A DNA stretch of 64,000 nucleotides, taken from assembly GCA_010093485.1 (NCBI GenBank), contig MU001506.1, forward strand, positions 806,001 to 870,000. The letters are read 5' to 3'. How positions within the stretch are numbered: the first letter of the stretch is position 1; every line of letters starts with the position of its first letter. Below are positions 13,401-24,326 of this stretch, piece by piece. The position numbers and the translations under genes are program-made. This stretch comes from Karstenula rhodostoma CBS 690.94 (Eukaryota; Ascomycota; Dothideomycetes; Pleosporales; Didymosphaeriaceae). Under the pieces are notes generated by a model. It was not told where the DNA came from, did not search any database, and saw only the letters and a program-made list of their open reading frames with translations.

Positions 13401-14715
13401 TGCTTTATATTCTTGCAAGCGCAGGGAAACCATGTCAGAATCTGGGCTTCCTGAATTGCTTCGCACTGATCTTCAAGAAACATGCCTGTCGATCAAGGCT
13501 CAGGGCTTCCAGGAGAGTGTGTCGAGCTTTCTGTCCGCGGCCATCGAGCCGCCAGCGCCAGAGGCTGTTCAATTTGCAGTAGAGAGCCTTAAAGCGATCG
13601 AAGCATTCACCGATGACGAAGAAGTGACTGCCCTTGGCGGCGTCCTTTCCAAACTCCCCGTACATCCTGCTCTTGGGAAAATGATACTACTCGGCCTCGT
13701 ATTCCGCTGTCTTGATCCCATGATCATTATCGCCTCCATGTACGGTGAACGAGCTCTGTTCGTGACCCCGGTTGACAATCGAACGTTGGCACGAGCAACA
13801 AAACAACACTTCAATGTCGCCAACTCAGACCATATTGCTAACCTAAAAGCCTTTCAATATTTAAGACAATACTCACGCGAGGCCAATCAGTGGTCCGTCC
13901 GTCAAAGGGCGAAAACCCGCCTCATACACTACGGTGCCTTCCGTTCAATCACTCACACCGCTAAACAGGTTGCGGAGAATCTGATCGATACCGGTCTGCT
14001 TGATGCAGACATGGCGGAGAACAAAGATACCCCAGAAATCGGCGGCGAGGCGCTCAACCGCAATTCAAACAATTTCGACTTGATCAAGTGCCTGATACTG
14101 GCCGGCGTCTATCCCAACATCGCAGTAAAGCCAACCTTGCACGGCAGGTCTTTTCGCACAGCTTCAAGAAAGAATATCATACCCCATCCTAGTTCGGTCA
14201 ATGCCCTCACGAAAAAAGACAGCCTGTCAACGCACCAGCATATATCCGCCTTTACAACACTTTCACGGGGTACCAGCGGGGACACACTCTTCATGCGCGA
14301 ATGTTCTCTCATCACGCCGCTCGCAGCAATGCTCTTTGGGGGCCATCTACAAGCGATGGGAGCGGATGAATACGTGGTCATGGACGATTGGCTTCCTTTC
14401 ACGTTCGAGCACAGGCATTCGGGTCGCAAGATCGACGCCATCATGGAATTTCGAGATGCTAAGGACCGCATGTTGAATGGGGTGTTCAAGCTGCTTGCGG
14501 ACCCGAACGAGACCGACACGGCGGTTAATGTGATGGAGATCATCACTGACGGATTGGTGGAGCTTTTAGAGGCCGACTCCGAGGGGCGCAAAAAGGAGCC
14601 GGTCTTGTTCAGACAGACAGTAAAGGCCAATGGGAAAATTCCGCGAGAGTTTGCTTGGTCGAATATTTCTCAGCTCTACAGATCGAGGAATTTGGAGCGG
14701 ATGGAGGACCTTTAG
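10444..14715 (+). CDS. DEAH-box RNA helicase (DHX36/YTHDC2-like), possibly mitochondrial
   Basis: ATP-dependent SF2 helicase of 1423 residues from one uninterrupted exon. Motif I GATGSGKT is near residue 588, motif II DEVH near 690, motif III SAT near 728, a QRAGRAGR motif VI near 970, and TNIAETSVTVPDV near 924. HA2 and OB-fold regions follow. Residues 1-55 are rich in Arg, Ser and Thr with almost no acidic residues and end in LSRRYATVA, which looks like a mitochondrial presequence with a cleavage region. The ~500 residues before the helicase core have weak dsRBD-like character, for example GLKAEISAVLAFKRAAEQL. The enzyme family is certain; targeting and RNA substrate are inferred. Confidence 0.93.
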   Translation: MKMLHLPPAARVQIWTKHFCPRTPSSAPQLQRYTALLSSTGSRLPTSLSRRYATVAIDNNAILNKTTQAPLKDDILDHTPYRVSLVNAARKALDRYPAEKTERDTVLANLQWCIENTAQFPDAAAEDRFFWRLHKAISSSDPLNAIQGIVEPAIPQLLDSKRKEQYAHAPPALFQLEKTPVQLHNLCARPEWGKKMRLEVAVVGNVCTFRLHLNIPGMADERTLGVSRNKKLAGQKAWRAMLLKLDATGVLPKLLSVFPPSSADANLAEETELDDVEEDIMRQEKNGMFDVYNYAAKFGLVPHVETCVVKRRIRGSASPKACDVVKVSIMLPEQNIEVVSHGTTGLKAEISAVLAFKRAAEQLQMQHDQVSDAGNDFWSLNTSTAVDFIEMVGRLEGQSNMKFKRESIPCLGMNVNARQLMFNGEPIGKQVVGWTGREAEQLAYLTAAIELARKRPHVLSQFATSQTQGSSGRVQILGKCSAVETGLKDKTLEIMETTLLKANQAGLSDCQETLTAISHSVAKPRERRRPLEATDVTSKRLLEGLQRFEVDPDAIELRNARAALPMSQYSSKVLDMVSSNVYSIVVGATGSGKTTQVPQIILDDAIRRSEGGNCNIICTQPRRLAATSVARRVATERGERLGQSVGYQVRGDSNLPQLGGSITYCTTGLLLQRLKWNADDVIDNASHLVIDEVHERDIFIDFLLIVLKKAITARQLAGKTVPKVVLMSATMDKKLFSAYLPNEVNGKSTPCPSLDVPGRTFPVKEKYLGEILDEMTKTYPKEFRHLAAREKDDTKDYLIAEEAFEHADVKADTVTGNIDWKRQDDYNNPESGQREEALVPIALLVAAIAHICKTNADGAILAFLPGVQEIIATEQLMKEAPVFDLDFSNEKAFRVHLLHSLVPPEQQREIFEPLPIGCRRIILSTNIAETSVTVPDVKHVVDLGKLRQNTYSPVERVSTLQTVWESGSNARQRAGRAGRVSNGNYYALYSCKRRETMSESGLPELLRTDLQETCLSIKAQGFQESVSSFLSAAIEPPAPEAVQFAVESLKAIEAFTDDEEVTALGGVLSKLPVHPALGKMILLGLVFRCLDPMIIIASMYGERALFVTPVDNRTLARATKQHFNVANSDHIANLKAFQYLRQYSREANQWSVRQRAKTRLIHYGAFRSITHTAKQVAENLIDTGLLDADMAENKDTPEIGGEALNRNSNNFDLIKCLILAGVYPNIAVKPTLHGRSFRTASRKNIIPHPSSVNALTKKDSLSTHQHISAFTTLSRGTSGDTLFMRECSLITPLAAMLFGGHLQAMGADEYVVMDDWLPFTFEHRHSGRKIDAIMEFRDAKDRMLNGVFKLLADPNETDTAVNVMEIITDGLVELLEADSEGRKKEPVLFRQTVKANGKIPREFAWSNISQLYRSRNLERMEDL

Positions 14716-15678
14716 AGGCGGCGGAATGGTTGTATTAGTATGGCAGGGAGAATAGAGATTGGAGTGTATGATTAGGACATGTAGATATATTGTTCATGTA
14801 AGAGAGCTTTCCATTCTTCTCAGGGTTTTGTCTTTCTGCAGAAGATTACTGTTTCCAAACAAAAAAGCATCGCCACTACCCAGTTCCATGATACCCAGGC
14901 TATACAACGATTCTGATCCTCACAGCCTCGGACGAATATTTGTACCTTATAACTATTACCTCAATGACTTCAAGCAAGATTGTTTTGACGCCGCGCATTG
15001 AGCTCAGACTCCTCACTCCAGTATCCACTGGGAGTTCCCATACCCAAACTTATAAAGCCCTCTTCCTTATCACGGTCATCGCCTACCTTCACCGACGCTA
15101 TCACCTCCCCTGCTGTCGTAGAAAAAAAAGGCGTGTTCGCTCGAGGGATTCGCGACGGGCGCAGCTGAAGCGTACAAAACCACCAGCATCCAGACACACC
15201 GCCAGACAAACAGGCTGCTGAACCGTTGGAGGAGCATCTACAGGCGCTCGCACACCAGTTGAGCGAACGATACACTGCGACACGGTATAGCGTGATGTGT
15301 TGACCTCTTCCTTGCTCGTCTTGTCAACTTGAGGATCAGTACTGAAGCGGCAGATCTGGTACTTCTTGAGCGGTGATGCCTAGCGCAACAGGGAAACCAG
15401 GTTCGTTTAGAAGTTGCTTGGATGACTGGATGTACGATGGCGTGTATAAGTTTCCACTGGAGAGAAATATGTAATGTAATGGCTGGTCAGGATTCGCTTA
15501 TTCAAAACGCTGGTGTGATACGGATTCGCGAGCATCGTCATTGCCTGGTCATCGAAGGTGATGCGACACATTACAAGCTGAAGACGAATGAAAGTCATCA
15601 TCCGCGTTGTGATACAGTTACATGTCATAGGCTCGACAGTAATCTTCCTAAACGTACATACACCCAGCTCGCTCCTTT
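14716..15678. other. Convergent intergenic region
   Basis: Tail-to-tail gap between the helicase and the receptor-like gene, holding both 3' ends. No gene or structured element seen. Confidence 0.5.
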
Positions 15679-16624
15679 CTACACGCCCACCTTTCTAAAG
15701 AACACCAAAGGAGAAATAACCGGCAGATTCGCCGCCCAAATACCCAGCAACATCTCCAGCATAGCAAAAAACGTAGGATTAAAGACCCTCAAAATAAGCG
15801 GCGTCTCGGTATACGGCGGCGCGACCCAGCCAAACGTGATTCGGCCCAGGGGATACGCGACACACAGAAAAATCGTTCGCAGGACGCCAGCCACGGTAGA
15901 TCTATCTGGTTATAAGTCTCTTCTCTCTCACAGACCGGAAGCAAACTCACATGCCACCCAGGAGAAAAATCACGCTCACAGCAACCATCTCAGAGTGTCT
16001 TAGCCGCAGCTTCCTTAGGTAGAGCAAAGGCAACACCAACACCGCACCATCAGTAACCACACTCGTCGCCGCGAACGCAATCAACAACGCGCCCTTATCG
16101 CCGCACCCGTCCCGAGCCAGCGTCTGGTCCAACGCCCACAGCAGCTCCGGGTGCGCTCCGCAGAGGAGCAGATCCGCCAGGAAGAACGACACGGTCCATA
16201 GCGCCACCAGCCAGATGAGGACGTTGTTGGTGCGCTTGAAGGAGGCGAAGGTGCCGAAGAGTCGGCGGTAGAAGAAGAGCAGACTCAGCTTAACCGCGCC
16301 GAAGGAGAGCTTCTCGATGACGATCATGGTGAAGTCGACTTTGTGCTCCACGATGGCTATCTCGGGACTGACATGGCCCCCCGTCACTACCTCCCCGGAC
16401 GCGCCGTCGATGGCGTTGTGAAACTGGATACCGGTGCATGTGCACGTCACGAGCAGGCCGAGCACGATGAAGAGGTCGTCAAGGTAGAGATTGCGGCCGT
16501 TGTGGGGGCGGGGCGAGTACGAGACCCGCACCCAGAAGCGGAGGCAGGTTAGCATGAGGCCGAGTGCGGTGAAGATGGCGTAGAGGGGTATTGTCAACGA
16601 CGGGGGGTAGAGGGTGGCAGCCAT
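15679..16624 (-). CDS. Pth11-like / fungal rhodopsin-domain integral membrane protein
   Basis: Seven-helix plasma-membrane protein of the fungal rhodopsin-domain (Pth11-like/SatJ-like) superfamily; ligand unknown. Exons 15951-16624 and 15679-15901 with a 49 nt intron give 298 residues. The N-terminus enters the first helix directly (LYAIFTALGLMLTCLRFWVR), so there is no CFEM domain or signal peptide. The family hallmarks LDDLFIVLG after helix 1 and KLSLLFFYRRLF in the third or fourth helix are present. The protein is shorter than most relatives because it lacks a long cytoplasmic tail: it ends about 20 residues after the last helix. The truncated tail may reflect a diverged or minimal family member. 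Confidence 0.85.
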
Positions 16625-19600
16625 GTTCCGAGCTCTCTACATGTCGTGGTGGGGGCGGAGGAGGGATCATTGTGGAGCATCCCCATCTATATGTACTCAG
16701 CTGTCGCACATGTTTTCTCTTCCCGCTGCTCACAACTTAGAAGTACGTTTGGACGCCTTGGTATTGTGTATTCCCCCTATTGCAAGGCCCCTGTTTGGTG
16801 GCTTTCAGCTGGGCTGTCGCGATGAGGCTTAGCGCGACCGACAGAGGTTGGAAATATCTTGAGGCTGAGCGCTGCCCATGACGAGGTGCATGCTCAGCTC
16901 CGTAGTGCCTACCCCAGAAAATAGATACGAGATCGTTGCATGTTATGATGGAAGAATGAGCGCAGTGAGAAATGACACTAACTGACGATGCTTGCCCGTT
17001 GGTTTTGGGTCATAATGTGAGGCCAGTGGATCCATGAAGCCGGGCTCCCGTGGCAACATAAAGACCAGATATAAGCTAAAGCCTTTGCCAATAGATATAG
17101 AATAGTTAATCCTAGAGTAACTCAGGCTACTATACAAGTTTAAAATCCTGTCCTAATACTGTATCAACATGAAGCAAGAATGACGTTTGAACCAACAGAG
17201 TCGCCCTATACGCCTGCACAATATGTAAAATAATCTAGAGCCACGGAGAGATGGTCAAGGACGGAGGTGGAATGGAGGCGGACGCAGTCAGGCGCCCAAA
17301 ACGCACGGGTGGGGGGATCTGCAGATAGCTGCGGGAAGAGCGGCATGAGTGAGCGGGAAGGAACGCCAGGAAATATAGCTCATAATACGTTCGCAGGAGA
17401 TGGACAATAGTCACAAAGGCCCACTCCGTCGTGCCATGTCTATCAGGGTGGTCCGGTACACGCAAGCGACTACCTCGCGATGTTTTATAGTCTCATCCAC
17501 GACATTTCGTAGACAATAAGTCCACCTGTAACCGGCCCCAGGCTATAATTACCGTCGTGTACTTTGCCGAAGGGTTAGATGCCCGTCTGAATATCAAGGC
17601 GATGGGCCGTTCAGCCCAGGCGAACTGGTAGGACGAAAGAAGGCTGAAAGCAATATACAGAAGGCAAGGAAGGTGCATATATCGGACAAGCGATGTCCAA
17701 AAGAGGGTTAAACCGTTTCAAAACGCTGCCGGAAATACAGCGCGGCTGACAGGCACGTACCCGTGGTCTTGAACTGATGGTCCGGGTTGCGGGGAGTGAC
17801 AGGCACGGCAGATGGGGACGTACGTGTCTGACAGGCGTGAGCATGGAGATGTAAAAATAAAGTGCAATGGTGGGTAGGCCGGGGAACACGACGTCTGGGA
17901 CCCTGGTGGGGGGTTGTTGCTCGAGCATACAGTAGTAGGGCTGGGCTTCGAGGGAGGTTGGTCGGCTGTGATGTGGGCGCCCCCACAGAGGATCCAGCAG
18001 AGCCAGAGGCCGGGCCTGTTACGACTTTGCGGCACGTTCACCGTTGGGCGATCTCACTGCGGAAGGGAAGGGAAGGGACGGCCCTCTGCTTGCGGCGTAT
18101 GCGTTTCGCGTTGGTGGCGTAGACACGATCTTTGCGTTGCCACACATCAGAGACCGAAGATGTTCCAATGCCAGGACGGTTCCTTTGGAGATGGCGTCGA
18201 CGTTGCAAGAAGGTGCAGTGGTGCCAGGCCGATGCGTGGTCTGAGGCCCGCTTGGCGAGGGATGGACAAAAATAGCCGTGCGTTCTGAACATGGCGGGGA
18301 GGAAACGAAACAAATCATGCCCAAAACGTACCCCCTCCGCCCGAGATGTCGCCAAATAGCATCGATGCAGCAATATTGCCACGGTTGATATCTCCATCGG
18401 GGCAATTGACCCACCTATGCAGCAGTTTGGCGGCGCGGTCATGCATTCGATGCAGCTGCCGTCACTGCACCTGTGGCAACCCGTGCTGACGGACAAGAGG
18501 CTACTCTACGCAGTGTGAGTTGACGACGTTGACAGCATCGAGGAAGTGCGCGGTCGAAAGGCGTCGTTATGCGACAGCTGGGCGAGCGTCGAGGCACTGT
18601 CGCGGTGGCCATTGATGGTTGCAATGTGACTCGAGTTGCACCACGCGGCCTCGAACCCACACCCTTTGATCCTGCTCAAGGGCGACGGGCGGATCCGATG
18701 GCACGATTGGCTTGCGCTCCTCCCCGCGAGGCGCTGCGGATGCTTGTATCGTTTATGCCAGGCCTTGTATGATTCTGCATCGCCTGGCCATTCACACCCC
18801 GCAGCGCCCTGGTCTGTTTATTCGGGCGCGAAACGCCACAGTGCCATTGGACCACGCCCACGCCTTCCCTGCAACCTCGACGCCCACCCTCCATGGCGTC
18901 TATCTGGGCGTATGCAGACCCTCCGAGTGGCACGCAGCTCGTTGCCTTCGAAATGCCCGGATTTCTTTCACTCCTCCAGCTGGCGGCCACCTTCTGCGGC
19001 GCAGTGCGACACGAGACTTCAACATCCCCTCACCATTGACGGCCGCTGCTCCATTGCCTCTGCCCTACCACGCCTACCGTGCTGACGGGTTCGCTGCCAT
19101 CACCAGCCGTCGGCGCTTCTCCAACACCAAGACGACCTTGCAGGTGCACCCATCTGGAAGCGCACGCTTTTCAAATCCTTTATTGCTTTCTCCCGGGCGT
19201 CTATTTCTGGGCCACTCCCCTCTTCGCCCGCCATCGCTAGCTACTCGTCTCCCACCCGACCTATCAGCCGCCGACCTGCAGTGTTCACCACGCCGTTGGC
19301 GCCATACATTTAGTCTTGTGTAAGTACCCGCCTGCCTTCCATCCCGACTCTCTCCCCCATCACCGCCCGCCCAATCCCACCCTTCCACGCCCCTCCAAGC
19401 GCCCGAGACAAAAGGCCAGCGCTTCGCCCTCGTCCTTGCCTCTCTCCTCTCCTCCTGCCAGCAGGTCTCACTATTGTAATACTCTGTCTCTTTGCTACCA
19501 ACACACCTTGCTGGTGCTGCGACTTGTCGAAAGCTGGACTGGATCCAAGTTGCTGTTCTCCTCATAGACGTCCCCACCTCACATCACCTATCCATTCCAT

Positions 19601-19647
19601 GCAAACCTCATATACTCCCGCCGCGTGAAACCGCAACAAGTCATAGG
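16625..19647. other. Long intergenic region with repeat copy 2
   Basis: This 3 kb gap separates two divergently transcribed membrane-protein genes. It contains the repeat copy at 17050-17166 and a short GGGAA tandem near 18063. The last ~500 bp are pyrimidine-rich and probably form the promoter and leader of the gene at 19648. Open frames on both strands are short and low in complexity, and none is supported as a gene. Confidence 0.5.
17050..17166 (+). repeat. Dispersed repeat, copy 2 (partial)
   Basis: Aligns with 32692-32808 in the same orientation. About a dozen mismatches are visible by eye over ~105 bases, nearly all C/T or G/A. Similarity ends near the GTATCA at 17161-17166, so the terminal GGTGTTCACC end present in the other copies is missing. 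Confidence 0.8.
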
Positions 19648-21244
19648 ATGGCAACCAACGATAAAAAGATCCCCACAGTTACAATCGAGAAACGGAAATC
19701 GGGAGACTCCCTCGCACCCCCAACAAAGTCACCTCGCGCAGCACGCTTTGCCGAAGCAACTTCAGTCTACTCGCCAATCGATCCGCCACAGCGACCACTC
19801 GACTACCCTACGAACCACTATCAGCCTCAGGCTCAGCCGTCTGACGTGGGCTTCGGCTACGTCCATCCCATCGAGATGGAGGAAACCGACAGGAAGTACC
19901 TTCCTCCGCCTACGCCAAAGACGCCCCTGAGGAGCGCATTGAAGTCGCCTGGCGCGCCCCCACGGACACCGGGCGCGGAGACGATGATCCTCAGCCCGAC
20001 CTTCAGAGAAGAGCAGATCCTCGAGAAGCGGGAACAATCGACAGACAAGGAGCAACAGCAAGACTTGGTATGTTCTGTTCTCACAAGCCCGGAAGCAGTT
20101 CACTAACAGCGACCAGAAAATCAAGCTACGGGTACGGGTGGCGAAAATATTCTTACGAGGCATCAACTTCGCCTGCAGTCTCATTGTTCTGTCCATGCTT
20201 GCCACGGCCTTTTCCATCTTCAACGCAACAAAGCAGCTGCCTATGCGTAACGGTCTCCCACCATGGGCTGCGGGCCAGAAGATCTGGCCCCAGGTCCTGC
20301 TTTTGTGCATCGCTTGTGTCTCGCTGTTCTTCTCCATCTTTGTTCTTATTGCGTACTCAAGAGGCGGACACCACAGAGCAGAGAAAGTCGCCGCATACTA
20401 TACCGTCTTCGCCGTTGGATTCTTCATCTTCAGCATCATCATGTGGGCTGTCGGTGCAGCTGTCTTCAACCAAAGTAAAGCGCAAGGAGGCAATAAAGAC
20501 ATGTGGGGATGGTCGTGCGTAGACAACAAGCGGCGACATTTGTTCGAGGACGACGTGTCTTATGCCCTCATGTGCCGGCTTCAGGTAAACAGATTTCATC
20601 GCCCTACTCAAGTTCTTATCTAACAACCATCGCAGAACTGGTCCCTTGTCTGCTGCATTATCGAAGTCGTCGTCGAGACGCTCTGCATCATCATCTACGC
20701 CATCGTCTTCTACCGCTTCTGGTCCAAGCGCAAGCTCCGAAAGTCGATGGCCATGCGCGACAAGGCTCGCTCCGACCTCTACCTTGCCCAGCTCCGCTCC
20801 CAATCTGCCCCCAACACTCCCGGATTTGGTCCGCTCTCCCCCCGCTCTGGCGGCTGGCGACCACCCCCAGACCACCCCCAGTACTACGACCCCCAGTCTG
20901 CTGCTGAGAACGGTGACGCCGACAAGGTGCAATACGCCTACGCGCGCGAAATCGCCCAACCGCAGCCCTTCTCGCTGAAAGCACCCCCGATCAAGGTCAC
21001 AGGCGCTACCCCCCATGTCGAGCAAAACGGCTTCGACGCACCCGCAAGGACACAGACGTCGTCGCCACCAGCCTCCCCCGGCTTCCAGGAGAGGCAAAAC
21101 GACCACGTTGGCGCCGCTCCGGGCGAGCAGCAATACGCCTCGGTTCCCATTCCGGGCGCCTACCAACCGCTCGCAAGCCCCTCGCACCCGCCGCAGTCGA
21201 CTCCAGGCTTCGACTTCGGGCCCAACGTGAGCGCTCCCAGATAA
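19648..21244 (+). CDS. Four-helix (MARVEL-like) membrane protein with disordered tails
   Basis: Exons 19648-20067, 20117-20584 and 20636-21244 give 498 residues; function unknown. Residues 1-140 are hydrophilic and Pro-rich (YLPPPTPKTPLRSALKSPG). Four hydrophobic segments follow: near INFACSLIVLSMLATAFSI, LLLCIACVSLFFSIFVLIAY, TVFAVGFFIFSIIMWAVG and LVCCIIEVVVETLCIIIYAI, the last split from the third by the second intron. The topology and spacing match fungal MARVEL-like tetraspan proteins. The C-terminal ~170 residues are Pro/Gln/Ser-rich and probably cytoplasmic. The start was chosen at ATGGCAACC (19648); upstream in-frame sequence looks like leader. Confidence 0.8.
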
Positions 21245-23419
21245 GCGCGTGTGTCTTCCCAAATTACAAAAACAGCTCAAAGTCGGATTAGCGTGTCGTA
21301 TCGTATCGTATCGTATCGCAGTCGTTTTCTCTTCTACCACCTATGTCTGCGGGATCAGGGTCATATTTTTGGGCGTGGCTGGCGATCTCAGCGGGTATAC
21401 CTTGTACATGATTTTCCTGTCTTTTTTTTTTGGCTTCGGCCGATTTTTCCTTTAACCTCTCGATCGTTGATAATCTCCTTTGATACCTAGCTGCGCTGGA
21501 GGGAGGGCGGATGGATGAATGATTGATGGAGGGAGGGATGGGCCGATTGTATGTACAGTGTAGTTCTCGCATGTGCGGAATGCAACACGTGTGTTGGCCT
21601 CAACGTTACGGACAGAATGTGTGATTGTGTGATACTGGTGTTGCAACGCGATCAAACGTTGCGAGATTGTGGCTTGAGAACATGGCGAGAAGCCTGCGAC
21701 TTCTGGAATCATCGCATCTCATATCATCGCATCTGTCATCACATCTGGCATCATCTAGCGCACACCAAACCAACCTCTCAAATCGATCCCACCGTCCAGA
21801 CACCCACCACCTCTCCCTCTCCCGTCTTCTCCTTCGCCGCCACCCCCCAACGCAACCCCATCACATCACACCACCCAGCGCCTCGCCCGCACCACGCTAA
21901 CCCCCCCTCCACCATTACTGCCCTCTACACTCACTCCCGAGCCCATCTCACGCAAGCAATAGCGCATACGCAAGTGCCCACGCTCGCTCGCGGCCGCACC
22001 TGCAGCCGCCGCGTCCTCGGTGCGTAGGCGCCCGGGAAAGCCGGCGGCACGGGCAATGAACGAACGAACGGTGGTGGGGCTCGGGCGTGGTACGGATGGT
22101 TTTGGGAAGGGGCTGAGCTGGGCTGGGATGGGATGGTGGGAAGGTCGTGTTACGGTGGGTGGGTGGTGCAGGGGGGCGGTGGTGACGGATGGGGAAGTCG
22201 GTTGCGTGGGTCACGTGGGGTGTGAGACCGCTGGGTTTGTGAAGGTGAGAAGTTTGGGAGGGTGCGGTGGTGGTGGTGGTGGGTTTGAGCTGGATGTATG
22301 ATTATTTGTTGAGGGAATGGAATCGTGGAAGATAGGCGGGATTCGTGAGCGTCCAGTACACACGTGTATTGTTTCTTTCTTTCTAGGATTCCCCATAGCA
22401 ATGCCTCTGCTCAGACTTAAGTGACGGTCTCGACGACTGTTGTTTGATTCTTTGGAATATGAAGGGTGTAGATGTCTACAATGGCCGTGACCGGCCTCGT
22501 GCAATTGTCTAGGTTTATTGCATACCTATTGTATCGTCCCCGACTCGATAATATGTCAACGGTTTCCACCACCGCCGAGTTCGACATTTTGACTACAATT
22601 TGTCCCGCCCTAGACAGCGCATAGTCTCCTTCATTGGGACACTGAGCGACGAGGACATCCAATTTATGCCCTCGCGCGTCTCAGCTAGTGTGGGCCGACG
22701 ACGAAAGCAAACCATCTCGCGTGTATCAGGAGCGGTATCAAGCTGCCGGCCTGTATGATGGCATGTTTAGCACTGGCAGCCCACCAATACCACCTTTTGG
22801 GATGCAGAGTGCTTGGTGCTGATCAAGCGTGGCACAAGCTTTACGATGAGCATATTGTAGATGCCGTGATGCTTGACGGGTTGCTACTTCGACATTGAGA
22901 AGGTGCTTGAGACTATGCCGAGGAAGAGCGGCGACACGGCTGCGAAGGAATTTACCTTCCGGGGATTGGGTGACAGATCGGTGGAGCGGCTTAGTAAATA
23001 AATTCGGGAGCAAAGGTAGGTATAAAACAGGGCCGTAGGCGTAAGCCGGGGTAGAACGGGTGCTTGGTGTAGAATATCAGGCCAGTGGGTGGGCAACGTA
23101 GCGGCGGTATTGGCAAAGAGAACGACCTAGAGGGGTTCAGTAGCAGCAGCACAGCAATCAACACGCAGCGAGTCACGTCAGTCGCAGAGCGATAGAGACC
23201 ACGAATGGTTAAACGGCATTCACCCTAGTGAAGCCTCCATCGTATTGTGATCGAAAGACACTCGCTCGAAAGCAAGGCCAGCTCCATTGATGGGCCGCAA
23301 GTTGATGCTTGCTGTTTTGGTAAAGTACACACCGGGACTCCTGGGGACCAACCCTCCGAGACCGAATATGCTTCATGTCATTCCATGCTATCCTCATTCA
23401 CCCGTCACTCCGTCCACGC
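21245..23419. other. Intergenic, low complexity
   Basis: 2.2 kb with no supported gene. It includes a TCGTA tandem at 21296-21315, an ATC-rich stretch near 21710-21760 and a GGT run near 22262. A minus-strand open frame at 22417-22680 has protein-like composition, but I cannot connect it to a start or a family. Confidence 0.5.
21296..21315. repeat. (TCGTA)4 microsatellite
   Basis: Four perfect TCGTA units, followed by a degenerate fifth, in the 3' region of the tetraspan gene. Confidence 0.85.
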
Positions 23420-24053
23420 TTATCGGACAATACCCTCGAATCGGTTCTTGTACCACTTGATGGTCTCGGTGTTGTTGACGCGGTGGGAGGCACCAATCTT
23501 GCTCTGGCACCGCCTGCGCTTGGCAACACGCTCGCCGGGGCGGGTCATGCAGACGTAGAAGTCCATGCCGTAGATACTGCGGGCTGTCAGTGGATGTCCG
23601 CTCGCTGCCATGCTTGCGGTGTGCCTACCCAATGCTAGGGTCGTACTTGATGCCCAAGTCGATGTGCTCGCTGATACCGAAACCGAAGTTGCCGGAGGCG
23701 GAGAAGTTGCGCTTGCGGAGCTCGTACTCCTTGACCTTGAGGCCACGCTCGAGAATCTCCTCGGCCTTGGGGCCACGGATGGTGACGTGGACGGAGATCT
23801 TCTCGTTCCTCCTGATACCGAAGGTTCGGACGGTGTAGCGGGCCTTGCTGTAGACGGGGGTCTGACCGCTCAGCTGCTCGAGCACCTTGGCGGCACGAGT
23901 AAGTCTGTCACCAGACTCGCCCACGGAGATGTTGAGGACGAGCTTCTGGATGCGAAGCTCCCGCATGGGGTTGGAGGCTTTGGAGTCGGCCTGCGCATCG
24001 TGTTAGCGGGCGCGATCCCCTTGAGCGCGCGGCGTCGAATTATTGCGTACCAT
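23420..24053 (-). CDS. rpl11: 60S ribosomal protein uL5 (RPL11)
   Basis: Cytosolic large-subunit protein that binds 5S rRNA with uL18 and forms part of the central protuberance. Exons are 24051-24053 (the ATG alone), 23629-23990 and 23420-23576, giving 173 residues; yeast Rpl11 is 174. The spliced start reads [18 protein letters not shown], which matches the conserved family N-terminus. Without the first intron (23991-24050, GTACGC...GCGCAG) the ATG would read into the intron. The uL5 signature [20 protein letters not shown] is intact, as is the C-terminal [11 protein letters not shown]. It is head-to-head with SmB. Confidence 0.96.
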
Positions 24054-24326
24054 TGTGTGTGCTGCGGAGGTTAGTTGGCTGGAGTGTCGAAGATTGGCGC
24101 TGTTCGTGAGTTTGAGAAAGTGTGCGGGCTAAGCGAGATCGAAGGCGCGCTACGAGGCGGATTACCTAAGCGACTTTCTTGCCTAGCATCGCAAAGCTTC
24201 ACGCCCCGGCGACGTCGACGAGCTCCACATATACTCCCCGCGCACTTCACGACGGGGCTGCGCCTGCTACTCCAATCTTTTTCCACCTGAGCTGCCGAAG
24301 TCGTCCTCGGACGCACCACCTCCAGC
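24054..24326. promoter_or_regulatory. Divergent promoter RPL11 / SmB
   Basis: 273 bp between two start codons, so ribosomal-protein and spliceosomal genes share one short control region. No defined motif is claimed. Confidence 0.5.

Noticed and set aside
18640..18680. B-box-like GGTTCGAGGCC on the minus strand, possible tRNA
   Set aside because: No matching A box, acceptor stem or cloverleaf could be found in the surrounding sequence.
18019..19323. Overlapping 100-200 codon frames on both strands
   Set aside because: Composition is Arg/Pro/Ser-rich in all frames, as expected from GC-rich noncoding DNA; no domain.
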